Part shown: positions 51,260 to 63,060 of the stretch, one piece after another
How positions within the stretch are numbered: the first letter of the stretch is position 1
Layout: each line of letters opens with the position of its first letter
Source: Rhea pennata
Lineage: Eukaryota > Chordata > Aves > Rheiformes > Rheidae
Assembly (NCBI RefSeq): GCF_028389875.1
Contig: NC_084670.1
Location: forward strand, 38,095,333-38,159,332
DNA: 64,000 nt
Direction of reading: 5' to 3'
Translations under genes and position numbers: made by a program
Notes under the pieces: model-generated
The model's input: the letters and a program-made list of their open reading frames with translations, nothing else
What the model was told of the DNA's origin: nothing
Databases searched by the model: none

Positions 51260-52550
51260 AAGCAGAAGGAAAGCTGGGCAGTATTCACGGGAAAGGGGAA
51301 AATTTCCTCGGATTTGCTTCCTAGTCTCCCCCGTGGCTTTGGAGACTGGCATGGACCAGGGACCCAGATAAAGCCCTGTGAATGATGTGTATTAAGGGCA
51401 CGTTTGCTCTTTTCTGGCATCTCCTCTCCCTCTCAAGCACCGCGGACGAAGAAACTTTGCTGAGCACTTTTAAAAACAAGGACAAAGCTTGCACCCTGTC
51501 CCATATTGACCTGCATCCTTTTATTCTACACAAAACAGCCACCCACAGGAGAAACCAGTGTTGAGGTTCACCAAGGCATCTCAGCACCTGGTCACACTTT
51601 ATGCTGTCATGCGGCATGCCACATGACTTTGATCCTGGTCTTTGAAAAATGCCAAGCCTCAATCCAGCCCCCAAAGCCCAGATTCCTGCACAGGTTTACC
51701 CAGTGCAGACCAGTCAGGTCAGGAGCACAACAGTGACCTCTCTAGAGCCTTATTTTAAATATTTCACAGCTTTTGTCACCATCTGGTGATGTTCCTGAAG
51801 GATTTATCAGAAATTTTTGGAAAATAACTTAGATGAGGGGACATATTCCTTTCCAGAACATGATGAGAAATCTCTCTGCTCTCTCCCTGGCTGTGCCATC
51901 TCCATGGCGATGACCTACTGAGGCCCCACGTGACATGAACTGAGGTCACAGTGGGACATGACACATCACAGAGTGGTCTCTCCCATGCCACAGCAGTGTC
52001 CTCACTTTCCTGTGAGCCCTGGGTGCTGCTGGGCATTGCTGTCACACTCCACCACTGCCCTTCAGAGCTGGTCCATGGGAAGGAGCAGGGACAGGAGGAA
52101 ACAAGGTCACATTGATATTGCTCATCAACAGGCAGATGAACAACGGACATGTTGGAGAGAATTTTGGGCTGAAAAGACAGGAAGACCATCCTTCCTCCCT
52201 GGATGGAGAGAAAGATGAGAGCAAGGAAGCAAGGCAGATGGAGGCCTCCTGGACTGATACCATCTACTTGCATTCCATTTCCTTTTTCCCAAGGCTCCTG
52301 CACCTCTCCAGCAAGGGTAAGGGCTTTGGGAGCTCCTTCCTGAGGTGTTGTATAAAGACTGTGAACTACAACAACGGCTGTGGATCCTGGGCTGTGAGGG
52401 TGGCTGGACAGTGTGGGGGCTGCCACAAGAGCCCTGCCTGAGGGTCCCATCTGGCTCAGGGGACAACCCTGGGGCAGCCCAGCCTCCTGAGTCCCAGGGG
52501 TGGGGCTGCCCTGAGCCCCAAGGCTCCTGTGGGGCCAGCTCCATCCTCTC
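51260..52550 (-). repeat. Palindrome P3, right arm (D')
   Basis: Inverted copy of 48,670-49,995. The spacer of about 1.27 kb between the arms holds the CR1. Part of this arm (about 52,010-52,550) is also repeated in direct orientation at 59,810-60,310. A minus-strand AATAAA-like signal (TTTTATTC) is present near 51,517. Confidence 0.85.
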
Positions 52551-52889
52551 ATGGTAGGAGGCTATCCAAGGCCAGTGTTCCTTGGGTGTGAGTCCCCATT
52601 TGGGAATTGGCTCTGACAGGAAATGTGTCCTGTGTCCTGGAAGCTGGGGTGTCCTGCAGATCCTGTGGGGCTATATGTGTCTACTTCTTTAGGAGAACTA
52701 GTACTCCTTCCCCTTGTATCCTTTTATGCTTCCAACTTGTCAGAGCATGTTTTGGTCTCAGAGATGTTGTCCCCAGATGGCCACAGCCCCTGTCCTCCTG
52801 CAAAAGGGGGTCAAACCTCTGCACCAAAAAGTCTGTTTGCGAGGGCAGCTTGGAAACAGATGGAAGTGCCATCCCCATGTCATAGGTCC
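52551..52889. other. Short unique spacer between D' and B', nothing recognised
   Basis: Contains no OR, LTR or CR1 signature and no convincing open frame. Its only interest is that it marks the joint between palindromes P3 and P2. Confidence 0.5.
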
Positions 52890-54324
52890 TCCACAGATCC
52901 ACCATCTCTAGCAACCTCCCCGGCCTGCTACCTTCCCCAAGAGATGCACACCAAATACCTGAGCCTGGCACAAGCACACACGGTCATGGGAGAGGAAAAG
53001 TGCTGCCATTCAGCGACTGTGTGTGAACGGGCAGTGTGGGAGCACACAACCATGTGCTTGTGGGGCAAATGCAGGTGTCCTGGGAAAGGCACCAGGACAT
53101 GGAAGGTGCAAGAGAGAAGAGACCAGGGTGTTCCCTGTGTTGCATGGGCACACTGGGGGAGCTGCCACAGGGCCATCGTCCTAGACCAGCCCCACACAGG
53201 TCTCTGTATCCTGACAGAGGGGAAAATACGAGCCTTGCAAGGCCCCTCTTTTCCCAGAAAATCCTGGAGTACAGCTCTCTGCTGACCCCCGTGTGGGGCA
53301 TAGCCCAGGATGGGCAAGAGTTGGGTGCTCAGACCCCCTCCCCCTCCAGACTCTGGGGGGTCATTTAAGAGTCATTTGATAATACTCCAGCCCTTTCTGT
53401 GTGTGAGGTCTCTGGTGGCAGCTCCAGCTGAGCTCTGCCTTTCCTCACTCCATCCCTGCATGCACAGACAGAATCTTGATGCTCTCCCTAGGCAGCCTGG
53501 CCACCTTCCACCCTCTGTGCACTTCCACCTTCACACCCTGAGTGCTGGTGCTGGTGGCAGGACAGATGTGGAGGATCCCCGACAGCAGTTCCTGCAGGAG
53601 CTCCCCAGGGAAATGCTGTTCCCAGCCCCACCTCAGCCCCAGCTGCAGCATGACAGAGGGGAGCTGCCCTATCCCAGTCCACCCTGATGGTGCCAGTTCC
53701 ACCTCAGGCTGCTCCTGAAAGTCTCCAGCACAGCCCTGGAGGGAGCTGGAGTTGCCTCAGGCCCCAAGGTAGTCTGCAGGCAGGAGGGCTTGACTTGGGT
53801 ACAGCAGCGGTGGTGGTGAGAGCAGAGACAGGAGCAGGGAAATTGGGGTGAAGACCCCTGCCCTCAGCTGCATGGCTGGGACACTCAACAGCTGATGTCT
53901 TTGTAGCTGGCCAGGCCCCAGCTGCGGGGCAGATCCCTGCTTGAGGACAGCAGCATCAGAATCGTCATGGGCTCCAGTGTAGCTGTGACTGTGGGGACAG
54001 AGCAGACCTAGGCACATGCAACTGCAAAGGCTGGCAGTGGAAAAGGCAGTGTGGGGCTGGTGAAGGCCCTCTCTCTTCTCTCCATGGGGAAGAGAGTCCC
54101 CAGGCAATCCTGGAGTCCACCTTAGCCTACAGGAGGGGAACACATGGAGGGTGGAAGAGGCAGACAGAGCCTCTGGGAGCAGGGGTGTAAAGGAGTTTTC
54201 CAAAGCCCAGGTCTGAGCCCGGGACCTTTGGATCTTCCCTCAACACTCTCCCAGCAGTCTCGGTCTGCTCTGCCCTAGGTGCTCTCCTCCCCCTGCCACC
54301 CATGCTGATGCAGAGACAGAGGAG

Positions 54325-54430
54325 CAAGAATTCATGGAATTGCAGAAGAGTTTTGATGGGAAGAGACCTCTGGAGGTCTCCAGTCTGACCTCCCACACAA
54401 AGCAGGGCTGAGTGGAGCCCTCCAGTCCTA
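54325..54430 (-). mobile_element. CR1 LINE 3'-end fragment, partner of 34,440-34,545
   Basis: Reverse-complement counterpart of the fragment in arm B: GGAAGAGACCTCTGGAGGTC and an adjacent CCTGCTTTGTG-type block on the opposite strand. It is shared by both P2 arms, so it was inserted before the duplication. Confidence 0.6.
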
Positions 54431-56305
54431 TCTGGCCATTGCTGGACTGTACCTAATGCCAATTATTAGCCCCAAACCTGCTCTGCTCCTCTTGTCCAGG
54501 CAGTGTGGGACAGCACCTCTTGACAGTGGGTCACTTCCCTGACTGCCTTGCCAGCACCCTTGACTCCTGGCTCCCCTTCCCGCATGGAGCAGCCTCACTC
54601 CTGCTGCTCCCAACAGCACCTTCTTTGTAGGAGGAACCCTGTCCCAAATGGTTCATAAGTAGGTGAGTGGTATCAGAGAAGGACCTTCTCTCCTGACTTT
54701 TCATCGTATAATCAGGCCCAGGCAGTTGCCCTTGCTTTTCCATCCACTGAAGAGTCTCTGTTCAATGTTACCTGAGTAGGGGGCCAAATCTGAAATTCTC
54801 CTCACATCTTTACATTGGCTGTCAGGCAAGAGTTTCTGCATGGATACAGCAGCCACTTCTATACCCACAACGTTCTCTGTGTCATGCTTGGGTTGCAGCT
54901 TTCCTGGCCAAGGCTTTCTAGACTGTAGTGAGGTGACAGGGCCGAGGTAGAGATGAGGAATTAGGTCAGCAGGACAAGGACAGGGTCAGGTCAGGACTTG
55001 CGAGGTGTGGGGCCAGGCACAGCCAAGCCCCACAGCGTTACTCAGGCCAGGCCCATGGAAAAGGGCAGCAGCTCCCCATCAAGGGGGATGAGGTCCTGCA
55101 GTGAGGCCTGTCACTGTCTCCCGTGTTCTTGAGCCCAGCAGATCCTCCTCCTTGTCTGCCTGAAGCCCCTCTATGCCCACCTTGCTGCTGTGAACAGCAT
55201 GAAAGCCCTGGCCTTGCAGCACCTCCGGCAGTTCCTGCTGCCCCGGAAACAGCGCTGCCTGCCCTGAGGTGATACACAGAGGAATCAAGCTCTCCTTCTC
55301 TTTTCCTGTCTCTGAATACTGCCCTGCTATTTTGCTGTGATGTCTCTGCTCCCCAGAGAACCTTTCTCCTGGTCAGAGTATCCATGCTGGCCTGGCCATT
55401 CCTGCACCCCTGCTCTGTGCTCCCCGCAGTGCCCCAGGGTGGCGGAGGCTGGTGGATCAGTCCACCAGCACTGGTCACTCAGAGATGAGCCGTGAATCCA
55501 ACCCTCAGTCCCTAACAGATCACATTGGGACTCTGAGCTCACCCCCCATATGCTATGTTCACAAGGAGAATGCCAGATTCCTTAATGGTGCATTCCCATA
55601 AGAATATTTTTGACTCTGTCTTCTGAAGAAAGACCAGACTACAGGTACGTCACAGAGGAGATCCCCTTTTATTATGGAAATTATATTGTGGAAGCCAGGT
55701 ATGCTGTGAGGGTCCTCAGGGCCTGCTTCTGTCTGAGCTCACAGAAATGCACACAGAAGCACCATGTTACAAGAGGACTTAGGCCATATACACACATGAG
55801 AACGGAGCAGAACAGTGTGGAAAAGAGGAGAAAAGGCCTAAAAAGAAAAACTCATGCTTCTTTTGGTGGATGTTTCTCCAAGAAAGTTGCAGCCCCCCTG
55901 CAAAGATTGCCATGAGGAAAGGCCTGCTGTGACAGTTTGGAAATGGTGCTGTGCAGCAGAAGGTCTGTTCGCAGAGACTTTGAGCAGACTCTCCTCCCCT
56001 TCATTCCTGCTCTGCTTTGAGTGTTGGAGCTCTGTAGAGGGAAGGGATCAGCCCACGGTGACAGCTGGCTGCCAGCCTCACAGGAGAGGGATGTGAGATC
56101 ACACTCTGACTGTGGCCAGGGGAGCTGAGCTCTCCTAATGGACACAGGACCCATGGTCTCACCTCATCGGTATTTATCTGAGCCTGACTCTGGGCCCCTG
56201 AGCTCCCTTGGTGTCACTACCCAAAGAGACACTGCAAAGGGAAACTCCTCTCATTGCACTGGGGGCATCCAAGCGAGCTCAGCCTTGCAGGCTGTGATGT
56301 TCCTC

Positions 56306-56852
56306 TGTTAGAGTTATACTGATAAAACCCTCAAATACTTAACAAGACTCAAGGACAAGGGAGAGAGGCTCTCGTAAAACAGTCTTGCAAAGCGCAACCA
56401 GCTCCAGCCGAATAACCTTGAGAAAACCACAAGATTTTGAAGAATGTGAGGAGTCGACAAGACAAAAGCAGCAGAACAACCCAGAGTAACCTAGAAGTTC
56501 ATTAAGGCTTATTAACATACTAAACTACACACCCTTAAATGAATAATGAGACGGAAATGACATGATAATGATGTTACCACCTTCTTCTCTGCTTCTTAAG
56601 CTAATGAACAGGAATGTTAAAGCACAAATGCAGAGTGAATATGTGATGTAATAAAACTGTAACCAATAGAAAAAATATATATAAAGCACTCCCTGAAAAG
56701 TGTGTGTAACTAAAGAAAGAGAAAGGGAGAAGGTGTGCTAGCTTTGTGGATCTATCACCTAGCACCCATCTCTGTGCAGAAATGAAATAAACAAGTATCT
56801 CGACCCAGTGTTGCTTGCACACCGGGTAACAGCACCCAGTTTTGGGACAACA
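56306..56852 (+). mobile_element. Solo LTR of an endogenous retrovirus
   Basis: A 547-bp element starting TGTTAG and ending ACAACA (inverted termini TGTT/AACA), flanked by a 4-bp target duplication CCTC (56,302-56,305 and 56,853-56,856). Internal signals fit an LTR in + orientation: CCAAT at 56,663-56,667, TATATAAAG ending at 56,686 and AATAAA at 56,786-56,791. No gag, pol or env sequence adjoins it, so it is a solo LTR left by recombination between two LTRs. The other palindrome arm keeps the unoccupied site at about 32,916-32,919, which confirms both boundaries. A 4-bp duplication suggests a gammaretrovirus-like (ERV1) origin. Confidence 0.88.
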
Positions 56853-57034
56853 CCTCCATCTGTGCCGATGAAGAGAGAAGCCAGGCTTCCTGCTTCAACA
56901 TAGTCTCTGGGTCCAATTCAAATGAGAGATTTCTGGGGAGATGGAGTATGAACTGAATTTTTTGTTTGTTTTTAACATGGATGCAAAAGAGACAAGAAAG
57001 AAATGCACAACACATAGCCTTGACTCTAGACATC

Positions 57035-57988
57035 CTAGTGAGTGAATGCACGTGGGCCAGTTATTGGTGCTGACCTTGTACCCATTGGATGAGTTTCCTC
57101 AATGAGCTCCTTGTTCCTCATGCTGTAGATGAGGGGGTTCACTGTTGGAGGCACCACCACGTACAGAACAGCCACTACCAGATCCAGAGGTGGGGAGGAG
57201 AGGGAAGGCGGCTTCAGGTAAGCAAAAAATGTTGTGCTGACAAACAGGGAGACCGCAGACAGGTGCGGGAGGCACATGGAAAAGGCTTTGTGCTGGCCCT
57301 GCTCAGAGGGCATCCTCAGCACAGCAGTGAAGACCTGCATGTAGGACACCATGATGAAAATGAAACACCCTCAGCCTAAACAGGCAGTAATCACAATAAG
57401 CCCAACTTCTGTAAGGTAGGTGTCTGAGCAGGAGAGCCTGAGGATCTGAGGGATCTCACCGAAGAACTGGTCCACTGTGTTGCCTTGGCAGAGAGGTATG
57501 GAAAATGTGTTGGCAGTGTGCAGGAGAGCATTGAGAAAACCACTGGCCCAGGCAGCTGCTGCCATTTTGACACAAGCTCTGCTGCCCATGATTATGTTGT
57601 AGTGCAGGGGTCTGCAGATGCCGATGTAGCAGTCATAGGCCATGACTGTGAGAAGAGAATACTCTGTTGAACATAAGAAAATAAAGAAAAAGACTTGAGC
57701 AGCACATCCCAAGTAGGAAATGCCTCTGGTGTCCCACAGGGAATTGACCATGGATTTGGGGACAGTTACAGAGATGGCACCAATGTCCAGAACAGAGAGA
57801 CTGAGGAGGAAGAAGTACATGGGGGTGTGCAGGTGGTGGCTGCAGGTTACTGCTTTGATGATGAGGCCGTTGCTCAGGAGGGCAGCCAGGTAGGTGCTCA
57901 GGAAGAACGAGAAGTGCAAGAGCTGCAGGTCCCGTGTGTCTGGGAATGCCAGGAGGAGGAACTCGTTGAAGGAGCTGCTGTTGGACAT
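57035..57988 (-). pseudogene. OR14-like (gamma-c) olfactory receptor pseudogene, almost full length
   Basis: Reads from ATG 57,988 (MSNSSSFNEFLLLAFPDTRD) in one frame for 318 codons to a stop at 57,035, interrupted by a single in-frame TGA near 57,371 in TM5 (ACLG-stop-GCFIFIMVSY). Motifs in order: LHTPMYFFLLSLSVLD (TM2), PKSMVNSLWD, VMAYDCYIGICRPLHY (TM3), SRACVKMAAAAW, TANTFSIPLCQGN, KAFSMCLPHLSAV, FFAYLKPPSLSS, and NPLIYSMRNKEL (TM7). Two further defects stand out: the G-protein-coupling DRY is DCY, and the loop-2 FFCEIP cysteine is glycine (FFGEIPQ). A net 8-bp loss after MRNKEL shifts the C-terminal tail into an unrelated frame. It is the inverted relative of the OR at 31,912. A CAG-ended pyrimidine tract just upstream of the ATG could be the usual splice acceptor of an OR coding exon. 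Confidence 0.93.
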
Positions 57989-59800
57989 TATTTCCCACTG
58001 GCCATGGGGAACGATTCAAGGAGGAAAACATAGGGACAATTTAGGAAAGACTTAAAAAAAAAAACAAAACAAATAAAAAGAAATTAATAAAATTTTACAT
58101 TTCTTATTAAAAATCTGACATTGCATCTCTTTATTTGTGAGTAGCTCTGACACTCAGTTTCTGTCAAATGAAATCCACTCGTCTTGTGGCAGGGCTTTTC
58201 AGCATCTTCACATCACTTCTCAAGAATGATGGTTACAGAAATGAGTTTCAGGGATTTGCCCAGCTGGGTATGCCACCTCACTGGTGATGACATTTCAGGG
58301 CAGATCTCCGCCCCTTTGTGGGGCAGCGTGAGATGGGCTCGTGGCAAGAGAGATCCCCTCTCCTCTGCCAGAGGTCTGGCTGCAGAGGAGGGGGCTTATA
58401 GCCTGGACCCCGTGGCTGCCAGGGCAGGGACTCTTCTGAGTGGGAGGGGAGAAACTGGAGGCTTGCTCAGAGGAAGGTGTCTGCATCAGAGGGACTGACC
58501 TTCACTTGGCCAAATCCATCCTCCCATGATGATTCTGTTCGCAGTTCCCTTTCATTCTGCAGCTGTTCCTGCTGCCTGGAGCTTCCTCTGTCCCAACATT
58601 TTTTCCCTGTCAGTGCTCACAGACCCTGTCACACCCTGTGTATGCTCAGTTCTGCCCTACATAAACCTCTCAGGACTGGGCACTGTCCAAGGGCATCTCT
58701 GTGCATGCAGGTCCTAAGGAGTAGGTCACAAAAGCCCTGAGAAGTCCATAAAGATGCTGCTGGTGCTGCTGTAGGGGGAAGTGGAGTTGAAGGGGTTTGC
58801 TGATCTTTCAGAGCTGTTGATCTCTGAGAGTGAAGATTTGTGAATCCTAGTTTCTTGACAAAAGAGGAAACACTTTCCCTTTTTCTTCCTGTCAAAATTA
58901 GGAAACTGAAAGCCCTGGAAGGAAACCTCCTTCCCTTTTTCAGTAGCCTTTTCTTCACCTTCCTCTGCAGTGCAAGGACACTGCTCTGAATCACAGCTCT
59001 GGGCACACCTGGGTGCATATCCCAGCTTCACAGCCCTGCAGCCGTCCTTGGGAGAAAGTAGCAGCATGCCCTACGCTGTGGCAGTGTGGCAGGGGATCGC
59101 TACTCTGAAGAATCTTGCCCTCCTCTACAAAGGAGAGTGATCCTTGAGGGATGTGAAAGGTTTAGGAGACCCTTCCAGGAGCCTCCACAGCATTGCCCTG
59201 CACCAGAGACTTACCGTTTCAAGGGCTGTGAAGATTTCTCCTACAAGGAGCTCTCCTCTGTCCTCACACTCAACACAACCGTTCACTTCTCTCTGTCATG
59301 TCTCATCTCACATCAGCAGCAGGAGGCAGTGCCCGCAGCCCTGCTGCTCTTTGCAGAGGATCTAATGCTGCACAGAGCTGTGCTGCCAGTTTGCCATCAG
59401 CCCCCTCTGTCCCTGAAGCCTGGCTCTGCTCAAGGGCAGGGGCCCAGCTGAAGGCATGACTTCTTCTATCCCTTGGGCTCCCTCCCCCCTGGGAAATGTT
59501 CACGGAGATAAAGCAAACTAATCACCTTTGGCCCCTCTCTAAACAACACAGAGAGACCAGTTACAGCTTTGTCAGTTGTTTCATCAGAGGATGGTTATCT
59601 ACAAGAGGTAGAAAAATCCCACCCCTGGATATCTATATTCCCATGTCTTAAATAGGTAGGACACCTAGATGGGGACAAGAAGGGAGCTCATTACCCTTGG
59701 TTCAGGTTTTCATTCAGATGACACAATCTGGGCATTGCATGCCCGTTTAGAAGGCCCTGGGCTGGAGTAGAAGTGGGGCATAGCCCGGATGGGCAATGGA
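57989..59800. other. 5' flank of the OR14-like pseudogene (Z), no gene seen
   Basis: Contains an A-rich stretch at 58,050-58,080 and otherwise unremarkable single-copy sequence. OR genes often have untranslated upstream exons, but none can be placed from sequence alone. No CR1, LTR or RNA gene seen. Confidence 0.5.
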
Positions 59801-59809
59801 GCATCAACG

Positions 59810-60310
59810 GGAGCTCTTTCTGGTGCCACGGCAGAACTCTCATTTCCCTAAAAGACCTGGGCACTGCTGGGCACTTCTCATGCACTTCCCACCATTGCCC
59901 TTAGGAGCTGCTCCACAGCGAGGAGTGGGGATGGGAGATATTGGGGCCACGCTGGGGCTGTTCCCTCACAGACAGAGGCACAGGGACCTCTTGAAGACAA
60001 GTTTTGGGTGATGAGGCGGGAAGAGCGTACTATTTCCCTGGATGAAAAGGTGAGCTGAGAGCAAGGGAGTAAGCAAGATAGAAGGCTGCTGGACCAAGAC
60101 CATTAGCCTGGACTGCTGTTCCTTGTTCCCAATGGTCCTGAGGCTATTCACCAAGCATAAGAGCTTTGAGAGCTCCTTCCCAAGGTGTCACACAAAGACA
60201 CAAGAGCCCTACCTGAGGGTCCTATCTGGCTCCAGGGACAATGTGGCAGGCAGAACTCCTGGGTCCTGTGGCTGAGGCTGCCCTGAGCCCCAGCTCTATC
60301 CACTAATGTG
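59810..60310 (-). repeat. Third, diverged copy of segment D (D'')
   Basis: Matches 52,010-52,550 in the same orientation: CTGGGCACTGCTGGGC, a GAGAGCAAGG-AGTAAGCAAG block, GAGAGCTCCTTCCCAAGGTG, and CTGAGGCTGCCCTGAGCCCC. It is more diverged than D and D' are from each other. It sits immediately before C2, as D sits immediately after C. Confidence 0.75.
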
Positions 60311-62204
60311 AGGGAGCAATGCTGGTTCAGGTTTTCCTGGGCATAGCCACCTCCTGCTAGTGTATGAAGTACTCAGGGAAGTCAGACACGCTGGAATAGC
60401 CAAATGTGACTGCATGTCTTAAACTCTTTATTTGTACTTCAGAAATAACAGTGGGACATCTGTGCTCCTAGCTCTCTTGGGAACCGACTGCTTACAGCTG
60501 TGTGTCTTGGGTGGCATGTCTCTCACCACTTCTCCCCAGTGCGGAAGGTGAGCAGCCCACTGGTTGCTCCCATGGGAGACAGGTGAAGCTTTCCCCCACC
60601 TGCAACCATATGGCTGTTGCTTCCTCTCCCTCTCTTCAGAGAGAGCAAGAGAGGGGGGACAGAGCAGCTTCCATAAAATGCTAGCAACAAACTCTCTCCA
60701 GACACAAGAGCCATTGGGACAGGTCTATGCAGCAGCAGGGGACTAGCAGTTTCCCAGGGTGTGTCCTCAAGGCAGGAAAAATCAACAGGAACTTAGAGAC
60801 AACTGGTCATCCGTTAGAAACAGCCATGAGTCTGCCTGTCTGCACAGCTCTTTGGATCACCACACCAAAGCCACAGGCAGGACAAATCCCCAGAGCCATT
60901 CCCTTCAGGATGCAGGACACTCGCCACTTGCACACTCCCCAGGCACTGCTCTGCTCACTGCCTTCCCTTGGCTGCTCAGCCCAGACACACACAGAAGCTC
61001 TTGTGGTGACACCAGAAGGTGGCCAAGGCACTCTGGGCTCACAAGGCATGTGGAAAAACCTGAGCACAAGACCGGGGCCACAGCTGGCTCCTTGGGCAAT
61101 GCTGCTGCTTTCAGAGGGAAGGATGCTGCTCCCTGTGGGCACAGCAGACTGCTGCCTCGTCCCTGGACCCCACCATGCCATGAACCTCCACCTGGGGACA
61201 ATGGTTAGGGGATTTGTTTTGTAATGCTGAAGTTACAGACACAATTCAGAAACGCTTGGAGGTCCTGCAGGTCTCCTGAGCACTAAGCAACCTCTGTCCC
61301 TTTCCTTTCATCAGTTGGGCAGGGAGGCTCTGTGAAGGGAGAGAGGGTGCAGAGGCTTTGAAACGAAGCCCCAGCAAGGAGACCACCCCAGACTGGAGGT
61401 CTGCTGAAATGCCAGCTGCCCTGGGGGCACAGCCTCTGGAGCAGGAGACCTGGCTCTGTACCTGTACTCGTACTCGTGGGGCACTGGCTGATGTCTTAGT
61501 GCCACCTGCTGCCTGGCACTGGGCACATCTTCATCCCTTGCAGGGTGAGAAGCCCAAGCACTGCGAGACTTCCTCAGCTCACACACAGGAGGCTTTCAGG
61601 CACTTAGACATAGGCCTTCAAGACATGCTGCACTTTAAGAAGAGAGTCTTTAATTCATCTTACTGGCCATTTTGTAGGCCCCATAGGAAAGGAGGGGCAC
61701 AATAGCATTTGCTGAGCAGGCCAGTAGTAATAGCATTTGTGACGTGAGGAAGCAGAAGGAGAGCAGAGGTACCAGGAGGTGAACTCACACCCTGTCACCC
61801 ATGGCAGCCAAGTGCATTGAGGGGAGCCTTCACATCCATATGTAGCCTCACCTCACTCACTTGCAGCTGCTTTCAGAGGGTCATGATCTTGGCAAAGATG
61901 TTGACAGCTACAGCGATGCACCCTGGCATCCTCCCACCAGCCATGTGGGCACTAGAACTGCACTGGGAGCCTACATGAGTGGAGCAACCTAGAAAGAAAG
62001 AATTGGAGGGTTATTATCAGTTCTGCTGGCCTTACATAGTCACAGCAGCCTGGGGCAAATGTCTCCCCTCTGTATTGAACCAAACAATCATCAGAGCACA
62101 GACAGCCAGGCCATGGAGACACTGGACTCCTGGTTTGGGCAAAACTAAGACCCTTTTTTTGGATGATTGGTCTTGTCTGAGCTTCCCAGTTCCAGAAAGG
62201 CACT

Positions 62205-62298
62205 GACACACAGGTGGAAGTCCAGCACAAGGACACTAAAACAGTCAGGGGCTGAAGTATGGGGCAGATGAGGAGAGGCTGGAAGAGCTTGGTATACT
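62205..62298 (+). mobile_element. CR1 LINE fragment truncated by the C2 deletion
   Basis: Same CR1 start as at 45,405 (AGGAGAGGCTGGAAGAGCTT), cut off at the deletion junction near 62,298. Confidence 0.6.
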
Positions 62299-62984
62299 CT
62301 AAACTGGCATGAGGGGGCAGGCTGGAGGAAGGACCATTTCTCTTTCCTCTCTTACAAAGTATTTGACCCTCAGGGCTCCACTCATGGGCACCCTGACTTC
62401 TCAGCACTGCAGGGAGACTATCCCCTCAGGCCTCAGCAGGGACGAGATCGAAAACAAGAGTGGTTACACTGCAAAAGCTCTGGGACTCTCCCCTCAGAAA
62501 AGGAGGGGCAACTCTAAAAGTACTCAGGCAGAAAACACCAAGGGTCAAGGGCTTCAAGCACACAAGGTCCTCAGTGACTGCCCAAAAGATGGCAACTTCC
62601 TTGGACGACGGCTGTGCTCACCACCACTCCCTTGGCTCCAGCTACTTGCAGCAATGCATCTAGAGCTAAGTGGGGCTCCTCACATCCATCCAAGGCTCCG
62701 GAGAAAACACAGCGCCTTGCCCATGTCAGCAGTGTCAGCACCTAACGACACCACACCTAGCACACTCCTGCCTGCATGTGGGCTGCTCTCTTGTGTCCCT
62801 TCTGCAGCACAGACAGCAGGATGATGGGAGAATTCAGAGACTGCAGCTGGGAGGAGGAGAGGTGCAGCCCTTGCAGGGCACTCTTGCTTGGCTTGCCTAC
62901 TCAAAGGGACTCCTTGTCTAGGGAGATCTGGCACCGCAAGGGAGCAGCACCTTCCAATTCATCTCCTAGGAACATACTTAACCG

Positions 62985-63060
62985 TATATAAAGACCACCT
63001 CTCCACAAAGCTTTCACTCCTCCAAGGAGCTTCCAGCACACTAACGCCCAGCCAGCAATG
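62985..63060 (+). promoter_or_regulatory. TATA-box module, copy in C2
   Basis: TATATAAAG at 62,985-62,993 with the same downstream leader and an ATG at 63,058, exactly paralleling 46,985-47,060. The frame after the ATG differs from the first copy and stops after about 20 codons, so no conserved peptide is supported. Confidence 0.35.

Larger units (their letters stand above)
52890..57847 (-). repeat. Palindrome P2, right arm (B')
   Basis: Inverted copy of 31,906-35,930. It is about 0.9 kb longer, partly because it carries a solo LTR (56,306-56,852) and extra sequence between about 54,440 and 55,440. Its outer end continues into the complete 5' part of the OR that is missing from arm B. Confidence 0.88.
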
